Positions 9,732-17,398 of a stretch of 64,000 nt of DNA are shown here, piece after piece. The notes beneath the pieces are model-generated. The model did no database searches, had not been told where the DNA came from, and saw only the letters and a program-made list of their open reading frames with translations. The position numbers were made by a program, and so were the translations under genes. This DNA comes from Micropruina sonneratiae (GTDB lineage: Bacteria > Actinomycetota > Actinomycetes > Propionibacteriales > Propionibacteriaceae): contig NZ_JAPDHX010000005.1 in assembly GCF_025972045.1 (NCBI RefSeq), positions 301,274 through 365,273 of the forward strand. The letters are read 5' to 3'. Every line of letters begins with the position of its first letter. The stretch's first letter is position 1.

Positions 9732-9832
9732 GCCCGAATCCTAACCCGGGCGGTGCTGGCCGCCCCCAGGGGCCGGTTGTGCGTTTTGTGTCAGTCGTCG
9801 CTGGCACGATGGGCCCAGCGCTTGGAGGCCCA

Positions 9833-11215
9833 GTGACCGACGGACCGGTGAACGACCGACCCGCGACCGATCGACCGGTCGACGCGGCGGTCGGCCGCGG
9901 CCTGTTCCACCAGCTGTTGGCGAACACCCTCATCGCCAACGTCACCACCAGCTTCCTGTGGTTCTCGCTCACCTTCTGGGTGTACCTCGAGACCCAGTCG
10001 GTGTTCCTGACGGCGATCATCGGCGGGTCCTTCATGGCGTTCGTCTCGGTGATGGGCATCCCGTTCGGCAGCTGGGTCGACCGCACCCGCAAGAAACAGG
10101 TGATGGTGGTCTCGACGATCATCACCGGTTGCTGCTTCCTGCTCGCGCTGGGCGTGTTCCTGGCCACCCCGACCGCCGAGCTGCTCCGGTTCGGCAGCTG
10201 GCAGTTCGCGGCCTTCGTCGGGCTCGTCCTGCTCGGTGCCGTCGTCGAGAGCGCCCGCAGCATCGCCCTGGCCACCTGTGTGACGCTGCTGATCCCGGCG
10301 TCCGAGCGCGACAAGGCCAACGGCCTGGTCGGCATGGTCGGCGGTTTCGGCTTCGCGGTCACCTCGGTGTTCTCCGGCCTGGTGGTCGGCCAGCTGGGCA
10401 TGCTCTGGGCCATCGTCATCTCGTGTGCGCTGACCATGGTGTCGTTGGTGCACCTGCTCACCGTCGCCGTGCCCGAGGCCGAGGTGGTGCACAACGCCGA
10501 AGCCGCTGCGCCGGTCGACTTCGCCGGCGCCTTCCGCGCCGTGCGTGAGGTGCCCGGGCTGACCGGCCTGGTGCTGTTCGCCTGCTTCAACAACCTGCTC
10601 GGCGGCGTGTTCATCGCCCTGATGGATCCCTACGGGCTCTCGCTGGTGTCCGTCGAGGTGTGGGGTGTGCTGTGGGGCGTGCTCAGCCTCGGCTTCATCA
10701 TCGGCGCGGGCTGGGTGACGAAGCGGGGGCTCGGTCCCGCACCGTTGCGCGCTCTGCTGCTGGCCAACCTGGTCATGTGGGTGATCGGCGGGCTGTTCAC
10801 GATCCGCGAGAGCATCGTGCTGATGGCGGTCGGCGTGCTGCTGTACATGGCGCTCATCCCGGTCGTCGAGGCCGCCGAGCAGACCGTGTTGCAGAAGGTG
10901 GTGCCGTTCGCCAAGCAGGGCCGGGTCTTCGGGTTGGCGCAGACTGTCGAGGTCGCCGCGGCACCCCTCAGCGCCTTCGCGATCGGTCCGATCGCGGAGT
11001 TCTGGCTGATCCCGTACACCAACTCAGAGGCCGGGCGCTCTCAGCTCAGCTGGCTGCTGGGCGAGGGCGAGGCGCGCGGCATCGCGCTGGTCTTCCTGCT
11101 GTCGGCCATCGCCGGGCTGGCGATCACCCTGTTCGCGTTCACCACCCGGTCGTACCGCCGGCTGACCGAGCGGTACGGCCAACCCGACGATGCACCCGCG
11201 CCGGCCGGCGGCTGA
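9833..11215 (+). CDS. Major facilitator superfamily transporter
   Basis: This protein of about 460 residues has twelve predicted helices and the MFS motif between helices 2 and 3 (GSWVDRTRKKQVM). It resembles multidrug/MFS-3 efflux proteins (FLWFSLTFWVYLETQSVFLTAIIGGSF at the N-terminus). The substrate is unknown. GTG 9833 was chosen because GGAGG ends 4 nt upstream; starts at 9779 or 9809 would add 18 or 8 residues before a low-complexity TDGPVNDRPATDRPVD stretch. Confidence 0.85.
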   Translation: MTDGPVNDRPATDRPVDAAVGRGLFHQLLANTLIANVTTSFLWFSLTFWVYLETQSVFLTAIIGGSFMAFVSVMGIPFGSWVDRTRKKQVMVVSTIITGCCFLLALGVFLATPTAELLRFGSWQFAAFVGLVLLGAVVESARSIALATCVTLLIPASERDKANGLVGMVGGFGFAVTSVFSGLVVGQLGMLWAIVISCALTMVSLVHLLTVAVPEAEVVHNAEAAAPVDFAGAFRAVREVPGLTGLVLFACFNNLLGGVFIALMDPYGLSLVSVEVWGVLWGVLSLGFIIGAGWVTKRGLGPAPLRALLLANLVMWVIGGLFTIRESIVLMAVGVLLYMALIPVVEAAEQTVLQKVVPFAKQGRVFGLAQTVEVAAAPLSAFAIGPIAEFWLIPYTNSEAGRSQLSWLLGEGEARGIALVFLLSAIAGLAITLFAFTTRSYRRLTERYGQPDDAPAPAGG

Positions 11216-11282
11216 CTATCTCCGGTCCCCGCGCCGCCGCACCGGGACCCTCGAGCCTGCAGTCCAAGAGCACACTTGTCGC

Positions 11283-12005
11283 ATGGTGGACGACGTGCGG
11301 CGACTGTGGGACTTCAACGACCCCGCCGGGTCGGAGCAGCGGCTGCGGCTGGCGTTGGTGGGGGCGTCGGAATTGCAGGCAGCGGTGCTGCGCACCGAGG
11401 TGGCCCGGGCACTGGGGTTGCAGGGTCGCTTCGCCGAGGCGCTGGTGGTGCTGGACGCGATCGAGTCGACGCAGGTCGAGGTCCACGTGCGGGTGTTGCT
11501 GGAACGTGGCCGGGTGTACCGGTCCAGCGGTGACGTGCAGGGCAGCGCGCCGATGTTCCGGGCGGCCCTCACGGCCGCGGACGCCGCCGTACTCGAGGTG
11601 CTGGCCATCGACGCCGGGCACATGGTCGCGCTGACCCTGAGCGGCGAGGAACAGGTCGAGTACACCAATCAGTTGCTGCGGCGGGCCCGGCGCTCGACCG
11701 ATCCCGCCGCCCGGGCCTGGTCGGCGTCCATCCTGAACAATCTGGGCATGGCCTACAGCGATCTGGGGCATTGGGAGCTTGCCCTGGCCGCCTTCGACGA
11801 GGCCCTGGCCGAGCGACGAAGCGGCGACGACGTCGAAGCGACCGATGCGGCGCGGTGGATGGTGGCCTGGACGCTGCGGAACCTGGGCCGCACCGACGAG
11901 GCACTGGCCCAGCAGCGGCGGTTGAAGGCCGATCTGGCCGCCGCCGGGCGGGAGGATCCGTACGTGGACGAGGAACTCGCCCTGCTCGAAGGCGGCCGCG
12001 GATGA
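11283..12005 (+). CDS. Tetratricopeptide-repeat protein
   Basis: This 240-residue soluble protein is made largely of helical TPR-like repeats, the clearest being LNNLGMAYSDLGHWELALAAFDEALAERR near residues 150-178. It probably acts in protein interaction, with the partner unknown. ATG 11283 lies 6 nt after CACACT, a possible leaderless start. The stop overlaps the ATG of the YchJ-like gene (ATGA), which links the two genes. Confidence 0.75.
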   Translation: MVDDVRRLWDFNDPAGSEQRLRLALVGASELQAAVLRTEVARALGLQGRFAEALVVLDAIESTQVEVHVRVLLERGRVYRSSGDVQGSAPMFRAALTAADAAVLEVLAIDAGHMVALTLSGEEQVEYTNQLLRRARRSTDPAARAWSASILNNLGMAYSDLGHWELALAAFDEALAERRSGDDVEATDAARWMVAWTLRNLGRTDEALAQQRRLKADLAAAGREDPYVDEELALLEGGRG

Positions 12006-12397
12006 CCCGCACCCTCGCCGGCACCGCCGACTGCCCGTGCGGCGGCGGCCGCTACGCCGACTGCTGCGCGCCGTACCTGCGCCGGGAGAGTTGGCCGCCG
12101 ACCGCCCAGGCCCTGATGCGGTCGCGCTACACCGCGTTCGCGCTGGGTGACCCGGAGTACCTGCTGCGCACCTGGCACCCGCGCACCCGGCCCGATGCGC
12201 TCGAACTGGACGACCGGGAGTGGACAGGGCTCGAGATCGTCGAGACGGTGGACGGCTCGGCCGACGACCTGATGGGAATCGTCGGTTTCGTCGCGGGCTG
12301 GCGCGACGACGCGCGACGCGGCACCGTCAGCGAACGGTCCGCCTTCGTCAAGCGCGGCGGGGGGCGCTGGTTCTACCTGGCCGACACCCCGGCCTGA
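12002..12397 (+). CDS. YchJ-family (UPF0225) protein with SEC-C-type zinc motif
   Basis: This 131-residue protein has an N-terminal SEC-C-like cysteine cluster ([16 protein letters not shown], residues 11-26) that should bind zinc. The NTF2-like YchJ fold follows ([22 protein letters not shown], then [37 protein letters not shown]). The family function is not established. It is translationally coupled to the TPR gene upstream. Confidence 0.9.
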   Translation: MTRTLAGTADCPCGGGRYADCCAPYLRRESWPPTAQALMRSRYTAFALGDPEYLLRTWHPRTRPDALELDDREWTGLEIVETVDGSADDLMGIVGFVAGWRDDARRGTVSERSAFVKRGGGRWFYLADTPA

Positions 12398-12596
12398 CCG
12401 CCGACCACGGCCGCGACGGGCGGCCGGTTCCGGAAGAAGCCGTCCGGGCCGAGTGGCGTGGACATCCGGGGCACGTACTGGTCGAAGTAGACCCGGGCGA
12501 TCAGTTCCCGGCGGCTGCGGACACCGGCCTTCTCGAAGACCGACTTCAGGTGATCCTGAACCGTGTAGGCGGAGAGGAACAGCTGCCGGGCGACGC
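12373..12596 (-). pseudogene. LuxR-family regulator remnant (C-terminal HTH only)
   Basis: Read on the minus strand, the stretch gives [20 protein letters not shown], then [20 protein letters not shown] and a short tail before a stop at 12373. This is the second half of a LuxR C-terminal HTH, including the recognition helix, but the first half of the domain, any sensor domain and a start codon are missing. The homology ends abruptly near 12592, exactly where the homology to a different broken gene begins on the other strand. The fragment overlaps the 3' end of the YchJ-like gene by 25 bp. Confidence 0.7.
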
Positions 12597-12707
12597 AACT
12601 TCAGCGAGGCGCCGGCCGACGCCGCCGCACTGTTCGAGCCGGACGCCGTGGCGAGGCTGGCGCAGGTGCGTGCGACGTTCGATCCGACCGGGGTGTTCGC
12701 CTGCTGA
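12592..12707 (+). pseudogene. FAD-linked oxidase (BBE domain) remnant
   Basis: The plus-strand frame reads [37 protein letters not shown] and a stop at 12707. This matches the final 37 residues of berberine-bridge-type FAD oxidoreductases (Y.NF...... LF......RLA.VRA.FDP.GVF). The whole upstream FAD-binding body is absent. Together with the adjoining LuxR remnant it marks a deletion or rearrangement scar. Confidence 0.65.
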
Positions 12708-12779
12708 AAGACCCGCTCCGAAGCCGCGATCAGCTCTCTGACAAGGCTTTTTGGAACCTTAAGGACACTCACGAATTGA

Positions 12780-12788
12780 TTATCCACA
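12780..12788 (+). promoter_or_regulatory. DnaA-box-like 9-mer
   Basis: This is a perfect TTATCCACA in an intergenic region that is AT-richer than its surroundings (12748-12788). It is one of three exact copies in the window, all intergenic. Nothing else here indicates a replication origin. Confidence 0.4.
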
Positions 12789-12944
12789 GGGCCGCCTGTG
12801 CGCCTGTTGTGCCCTCGCTTCGACTGCTAGCCTGCGGCTGCGCCTGCGGGGGGATCGTTCGGGGGATCCGGGGGCGCCCAACCGCCGCGGTCGATAGTGC
12901 CGGCGGTAGGCTCACCCCTCCCCCCGACGGACAGGACACGTCCC

Positions 12945-14867
12945 ATGCGCGCACGAAGCGAAGCCGGGATTCCACCAAGTGCGGACGGGAGGGTCGGGCG
13001 CCGGCTGCGGCCGGTGACGGCGACGCTGGCCGCAGCCGTGCTGCTGGCCGGAGCGGTCGGCGCAGCGCCGGCCGCACAGGCCGCAGACGTCTTCTTCTGC
13101 GCCGACGGCACCCAGCCCTACCTGCCGGTCAGTGACGCCGAAACCATGCCGGCCGGCACGGCCGTCACGGGCCTGAGCGTGACCAGCGGCGTCACCCCCG
13201 AGCAGTTCACCGGGGAGTACATCGGCCACATCAAAGACGCCCTCGGCAAGGGCAGGGACATGCTGCTGTTCCGGATGAGCAGCCCGGTGATCGACGGCAC
13301 CAACGGGCTCAAGCCGGCCGGCATCTGGGCCGGCATGTCGGGTTCCCCCGTCTACGACGCCGACGGCCGGCTGATCGGCGCCGTCGCCTACAGCCTGAAC
13401 AACGACAACCTGCCGATCGCCGGAGTCACCCCGGCCGAGTACATGAAGTCGATCGGCAGCACCGGCCTGAATCAGGCCGAACGGGTGACGGTGAACACCT
13501 CCAACCTGCGCACCAGCCGGGCCGGCGACAAGGTGGCCGGCAGGTCGCTGAACGGCAGTTCGCTGCACCAGATGGCCACCGTCAACGTGGCCGGCGGGGC
13601 CGGCGCCAAGAGCAACGCCTTCACCAACCGGACCCTGGCCCGCACGCCCCGCGCCGCGGCGTCCGCCGATTTCCTGCGCGCGGGAAACTTCCTGCCGGCG
13701 CCGAACGCGGTCGACGACGACCTCGACGTCCCGCTGGTGGCTGGCGGCAACGTCGCCGCCCTGTACTCCAGCGGCGACCTGCAGCTGGGCGGCATCGGCA
13801 CCGTCACCGCGGTCTGCGGCACCACGGTCTGGGCCTTCGGGCACCCGATGGCGTTCACCGGCCGGACGTCGCTGCTGCTCGCCAACGCGTCCGCGGCGAT
13901 GATCGTGCCGGACGCCACCGGCGTGGTCGGCTCGTACAAGCAGGTCACCTCGATCGGCAAACCGATCGGCATGATCACCGAGGACCGCAACACCGGCATC
14001 AAGGGCAGCATGGGTGCGGTCACGTCGATGCCGCTGTCGGTCACCGTGGTGAATGCCTCCGGAGACCGGGTCGCCGGGTACTCCGCGGAGGTCTCCGACC
14101 AGGAGGTGGCGGCCACGGCGACGGCGTACCTGGTCGGCCAGGCGGCCTACGAACAACTCGACCAGTACGCGGCCGGCACCGGCAAGGTCAACTGGACCAT
14201 CGGGTTCCGCCGCGCCAACGGCTCCCTGGGATCGCTCAGCAACGCCAGCTACGTCGCCGACCGGTACTTCTTCCCCGACGAGGCAGGCACTCCGCCGGCC
14301 GATGACGTGTGGTCGCTGTACGACCAGAGCTTCGAGGACATCACGCTGACCGGGGTCGAGGTGACCCTGAAGCTGACCTCGTCCGACTCGATCGACTACA
14401 CGCTGGACCGGGTGCAGAAGAAGGGCGGCTCGAGCTGGGCGGCACTGTCGGGGCAGAAGCTCAAGGCCGGCAGCTCGTACCAGTTGCGGGCCGTGTACAC
14501 CCGCTACCGCAACGACCGTCCGACCGGCACCCTGACGGGGACGCCGTTCACCGTCAGCCTGCCGTCCAGCGCCAGGACGACAGGCACCTTCAAGGCGTCG
14601 GTGACCTCCGCCGACTCCGACGAGGACAGCTGCGTCATCACCAGCCAGGGCGTGATCCTGTGCTCCGACTGGGAGGATGCAATGTCGTCGGCCGGCAGCT
14701 TCGACCAGTTGCTGGCGGCGATGGACAAGCTGCCCGCCGGGCACGGCATGAAGGGCACCCTCAGCTACCGGCTGAAGAAGGGTTCGGCGTCCAAGTCCTA
14801 CAGCTGGACCGGCCCCGGCGTGATGTACGGCAGCACCGGCGCCAGGTTCGCGATCGCGGCGAAGTAG
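12945..14867 (+). CDS. Secreted SpoIVB-type serine peptidase (S55)
   Basis: This 640-residue exported protein has a signal peptide (residues about 25-46, ending APAAQA). A SpoIVB S55 peptidase domain spans about residues 55-430, with the catalytic-serine motif GIWAGMSGSPVYDADGRLIGAV (Ser near 130) and a later WAFGHPMAFTGR block holding a conserved histidine. The C-terminal 200 residues are an Ig-like region without a recognised family. SpoIVB itself signals across the forespore membrane, but secreted S55 homologues are found in non-sporulating actinobacteria with unknown targets. ATG 12945 follows ACAGGACACG, and a TAGGCT box at 12907-12912 could be its -10. Confidence 0.85.
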   Translation: MRARSEAGIPPSADGRVGRRLRPVTATLAAAVLLAGAVGAAPAAQAADVFFCADGTQPYLPVSDAETMPAGTAVTGLSVTSGVTPEQFTGEYIGHIKDALGKGRDMLLFRMSSPVIDGTNGLKPAGIWAGMSGSPVYDADGRLIGAVAYSLNNDNLPIAGVTPAEYMKSIGSTGLNQAERVTVNTSNLRTSRAGDKVAGRSLNGSSLHQMATVNVAGGAGAKSNAFTNRTLARTPRAAASADFLRAGNFLPAPNAVDDDLDVPLVAGGNVAALYSSGDLQLGGIGTVTAVCGTTVWAFGHPMAFTGRTSLLLANASAAMIVPDATGVVGSYKQVTSIGKPIGMITEDRNTGIKGSMGAVTSMPLSVTVVNASGDRVAGYSAEVSDQEVAATATAYLVGQAAYEQLDQYAAGTGKVNWTIGFRRANGSLGSLSNASYVADRYFFPDEAGTPPADDVWSLYDQSFEDITLTGVEVTLKLTSSDSIDYTLDRVQKKGGSSWAALSGQKLKAGSSYQLRAVYTRYRNDRPTGTLTGTPFTVSLPSSARTTGTFKASVTSADSDEDSCVITSQGVILCSDWEDAMSSAGSFDQLLAAMDKLPAGHGMKGTLSYRLKKGSASKSYSWTGPGVMYGSTGARFAIAAK

Positions 14868-14962
14868 TGGCACCGACTTACACGGTTGTAGTTATCCCCC
14901 GCTGTGGATGACCCTGTGGACAACCCGGTGGGTCGGGTGACACCGGCACCCTCGCCGATACT

Positions 14963-15002
14963 GCAGCAGCCCCCCGTCCGCGTGCGGACGGGGGGCTGCT
15001 GC
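14963..15002. terminator. Bidirectional rho-independent-type terminator
   Basis: A perfect 19-bp inverted repeat (GCAGCAGCCCCCCGTCCGC) with a 2-nt spacer lies between the convergent peptidase and glycosyltransferase genes. There is no U-tract on either side, as is common in high-GC actinobacteria. Confidence 0.85.
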
Positions 15003-15013
15003 GTCGAGGTCTG

Positions 15014-16513
15014 TCAGACCCGGTAGCCGTGCTGGCGGCGGATCAGCTTGGCGAACATCACGATGGTCTGGGCGATGGTGACCACGTAGAGCAGCGGCCA
15101 GCCGAGCCACAGGATCGAGCTCTGGATCATCACCGGCAGCTGGAACCAGGTCCAGCCGAGGACCACGAAGGTCACGCCCAGCACGATCAGCGGAACCAGG
15201 TGGCTGTTGCCCGAGCCGCGCTCGGCCTTGGCCTGCTCGGCCCAGTTGTCGGTCTGCACCTTGGAGAGAAACTTCGCCCAGGCCCGGACGAAGTGGCCGG
15301 CCCGCAGCCACATGTAGAGCTCGGCGCCGATGCCGCTGGCGGCGAACAGCACGTCCTTCCAGTTGCGCTCCTTCATGCTCATCGCAATCCGGACGTTGAG
15401 CATGATCGCCACGACCGGCGGGATCAGCCACCAGGGCGAGAACACGAACGCGTTGATCGATAGGGCCGCGGCGAGCAGCAGCATGAACAGCACGCGGGTG
15501 AAGATGTTGGTCGCCATGCCGAAGTTCTCGGCCCAGCGCAGCCGCAGGTTCGGGTGGAACGGCTGGCCCTTGGTGTCGCCGCGCTGGCCGGGCCACATCA
15601 GGTCGATGGCGCCGTAGTTCCACTTGACCTGCTGCCCGTCGAGGGCGCGCAGGGTGGTCATGCCGCCGACCGAGGCGCGGGCCCGGGCGGAGATCTTGGT
15701 CAGGTGGCCGGCCGACTTGATCTGCAGGCTGAGCAGGCTGTCCTCGACCTCGGAGTCGTTGACCCAGGGGGTGCTCTGGTGGTTGGCCACCATGACCTCG
15801 CGCAGCGCCTTCATCGAGAAGATCGAGCACTGGCCACCGAGCACCGCCATGTTGCGGCCCCGCAGCATGTTCTGCATGTTGAAGGCAGCGAACTGGGCGC
15901 GCTGGCCGGCGATCAGCAGCGGGGCCACCAAGCCCTTGAACCCGCCGTCGTCGATGGTGTAGATGGCCGAGATGCCGCCGATCCGCGAATCGGAGACGAT
16001 CTCCTCCTCGAGGCGCTCGACGCAGTCCTTCGCCAGCGTGGTGTCGCCGTCCACGCCCAGCAGGTAGTCGGCGTCCGGGACGAGGGAGAAGCCGTAGTTG
16101 AGGGCACCGACCTTCTTGTCGGGGTTCTCGCCGATGTCGTGCACGAAGACCTCGGTGGTCTGCCGCTGCTTCTCACCCTTGTTGCGCTTCTTGGCGGTGC
16201 GGGGGCCGGCGAACTTGGCCGCGAGCTCGAAGGTGTCGTCGGTGGTGTTGTTGACGATCACGTGGATCTGATCGGGCAGCCGGGTCTGCTTGAGCAGCGA
16301 CCGCAGCACCGCCTCGATGGTCTCGGCCTCGTTGTAGGCCGGGATGATGCAGCCGATCACCGGCCGGTAGGTCGGCAGCGACTCGATGTCGGCCATATGC
16401 TGACGCACGTAGCGGGACAGGTCGCCGTGCGGGTGGGCCGGGGCGGCGGGGGCGGCGTCCTCGATCAGGGCGGAAGCGTCCTGAGGGGCTGCGTCGAGGT
16501 GGGTGATGCTCAT
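15014..16513 (-). CDS. Processive family 2 glycosyltransferase, membrane-bound
   Basis: This 499-residue enzyme has a cytosolic GT-A domain after a low-complexity 45-residue leader. The motifs are IIPAYNEAETI, the nucleotide-sugar aspartates in LLGVDGDTTL, the acceptor acidic pair in NDSEVEDSL, and QQVKWNYG in the place of the QxxRW motif of processive synthases. Several helices follow (about residues 330-380 and 440-485). The layout resembles poly-N-acetylglucosamine or cellulose-type synthases, so it probably makes a surface polysaccharide. No partner genes adjoin it. Tandem direct repeats lie in its promoter region. Confidence 0.88.
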   Translation of the reverse strand: MSITHLDAAPQDASALIEDAAPAAPAHPHGDLSRYVRQHMADIESLPTYRPVIGCIIPAYNEAETIEAVLRSLLKQTRLPDQIHVIVNNTTDDTFELAAKFAGPRTAKKRNKGEKQRQTTEVFVHDIGENPDKKVGALNYGFSLVPDADYLLGVDGDTTLAKDCVERLEEEIVSDSRIGGISAIYTIDDGGFKGLVAPLLIAGQRAQFAAFNMQNMLRGRNMAVLGGQCSIFSMKALREVMVANHQSTPWVNDSEVEDSLLSLQIKSAGHLTKISARARASVGGMTTLRALDGQQVKWNYGAIDLMWPGQRGDTKGQPFHPNLRLRWAENFGMATNIFTRVLFMLLLAAALSINAFVFSPWWLIPPVVAIMLNVRIAMSMKERNWKDVLFAASGIGAELYMWLRAGHFVRAWAKFLSKVQTDNWAEQAKAERGSGNSHLVPLIVLGVTFVVLGWTWFQLPVMIQSSILWLGWPLLYVVTIAQTIVMFAKLIRRQHGYRV

Positions 16514-16592
16514 GGTTTCTCACTTCTGGAAGGCTTGTGAGGAAAGATTGCACCTTCAACCATTAGCTGGCCCCAGGCAACGGTGAGCCTGC

Positions 16593-16643
16593 GATCAAGA
16601 GATGATCAAGACTCACACCGGCCTGTTCTTGAGGTTCTTGAGG
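16593..16643. repeat. Paired direct repeats upstream of the glycosyltransferase gene
   Basis: GATCAAGA occurs at 16593 and 16604 (11-bp spacing), and TTCTTGAGG occurs twice head-to-tail at 16626-16643. Such phased direct repeats are typical of OmpR-type regulator sites. They lie 80-130 bp upstream of the minus-strand start at 16513. Confidence 0.5.
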
Positions 16644-16672
16644 TTTGGATCAACCCGGTGCGAACCGGCTGG

Positions 16673-17302
16673 TCAGGGTGTCGCCGAGGTGGCCGCAACG
16701 GTCACCAGCGGCACCTGCACGGTGTCGCTCACGGCCTGTCGCAGGTAGGTGTCGGCCTTCGGTTCCGACTGGATGAGCAGCTGGTAGGTCAGCGTGATCC
16801 GCATGGCCGTGCTTCCGGCGGGTGCCCCCGGCAGGGTCAGCACCTGCTGGTACGAGTTCGGCTTCCTGATCAGGTAGCCGGGGCTGACGGTCGCGTTGTC
16901 CTCCACGGCGTCCAGCTCGTGGGCGGTGCCGTCGGCGCCGGTCGCGGTGCCCGCGGCACGCACCGAGGTCAGGAAGATCTGCTGGCCCTTGGCGCCCCCC
17001 TGCAGGGTGCCCACCACGGCCACCGTCAAGGGCTTGGACACCTCGGGAGTCCACTGCCCGAGGTCGAGGGTCGACCAGTAGTGCACCTCGAGCGACGCCG
17101 CGCCCGCCTTGAGGTTCCGCTTCAACGACCCTTCGGCGAGGTCGTTGACCACCGGCTCGGCGGTCGAGGGCGAGGCCGACGGCGTGGGTGTCGCGCTGGT
17201 TGAGGCGCCCTCCTCCCAGGGCGGCGAGCCACAGCCCGCCATGGTCACGGCCAGGCCGACAGCCAGGCCGAGTGCCGCCGGTACCCGTCCACGCGTCGCC
17301 AT
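16673..17302 (-). CDS. Putative lipoprotein of unknown function
   Basis: This 209-residue protein has a signal sequence and a lipobox LAVTMAGC (Cys near residue 24), followed by a Ser/Thr/Pro-rich linker (STSATPTPSASPSTAEP), so it should be anchored on the outer face of the membrane. The body (VNDLAEGSLKRNLKAGAASLEVHYWS) has no family I recognise. ATG 17302 was chosen over an in-frame ATG 4 codons upstream. The start is preceded by TTGACT and 6 nt. Confidence 0.75.
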   Translation of the reverse strand: MATRGRVPAALGLAVGLAVTMAGCGSPPWEEGASTSATPTPSASPSTAEPVVNDLAEGSLKRNLKAGAASLEVHYWSTLDLGQWTPEVSKPLTVAVVGTLQGGAKGQQIFLTSVRAAGTATGADGTAHELDAVEDNATVSPGYLIRKPNSYQQVLTLPGAPAGSTAMRITLTYQLLIQSEPKADTYLRQAVSDTVQVPLVTVAATSATP

Positions 17303-17398
17303 GGGACCAGTCAATCAGTCGGGCGCGGGGACGGGAACGGTTTTTCCGCAACCCGCCGGGTTGGGACCCACGATGTCCAGCCGCGCGGTAGGCCTCGG

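Noticed and set aside
12780..14923. Replication origin suggested by DnaA-box-like sequences
   Set aside because: The boxes are sparse, there is no AT-rich unwinding region and no dnaA, dnaN or gidA gene nearby.
16514..16672. Riboswitch before the glycosyltransferase gene
   Set aside because: No known riboswitch core (for example the GEMM-type c-di-GMP motif) was recognised; only direct repeats are visible.
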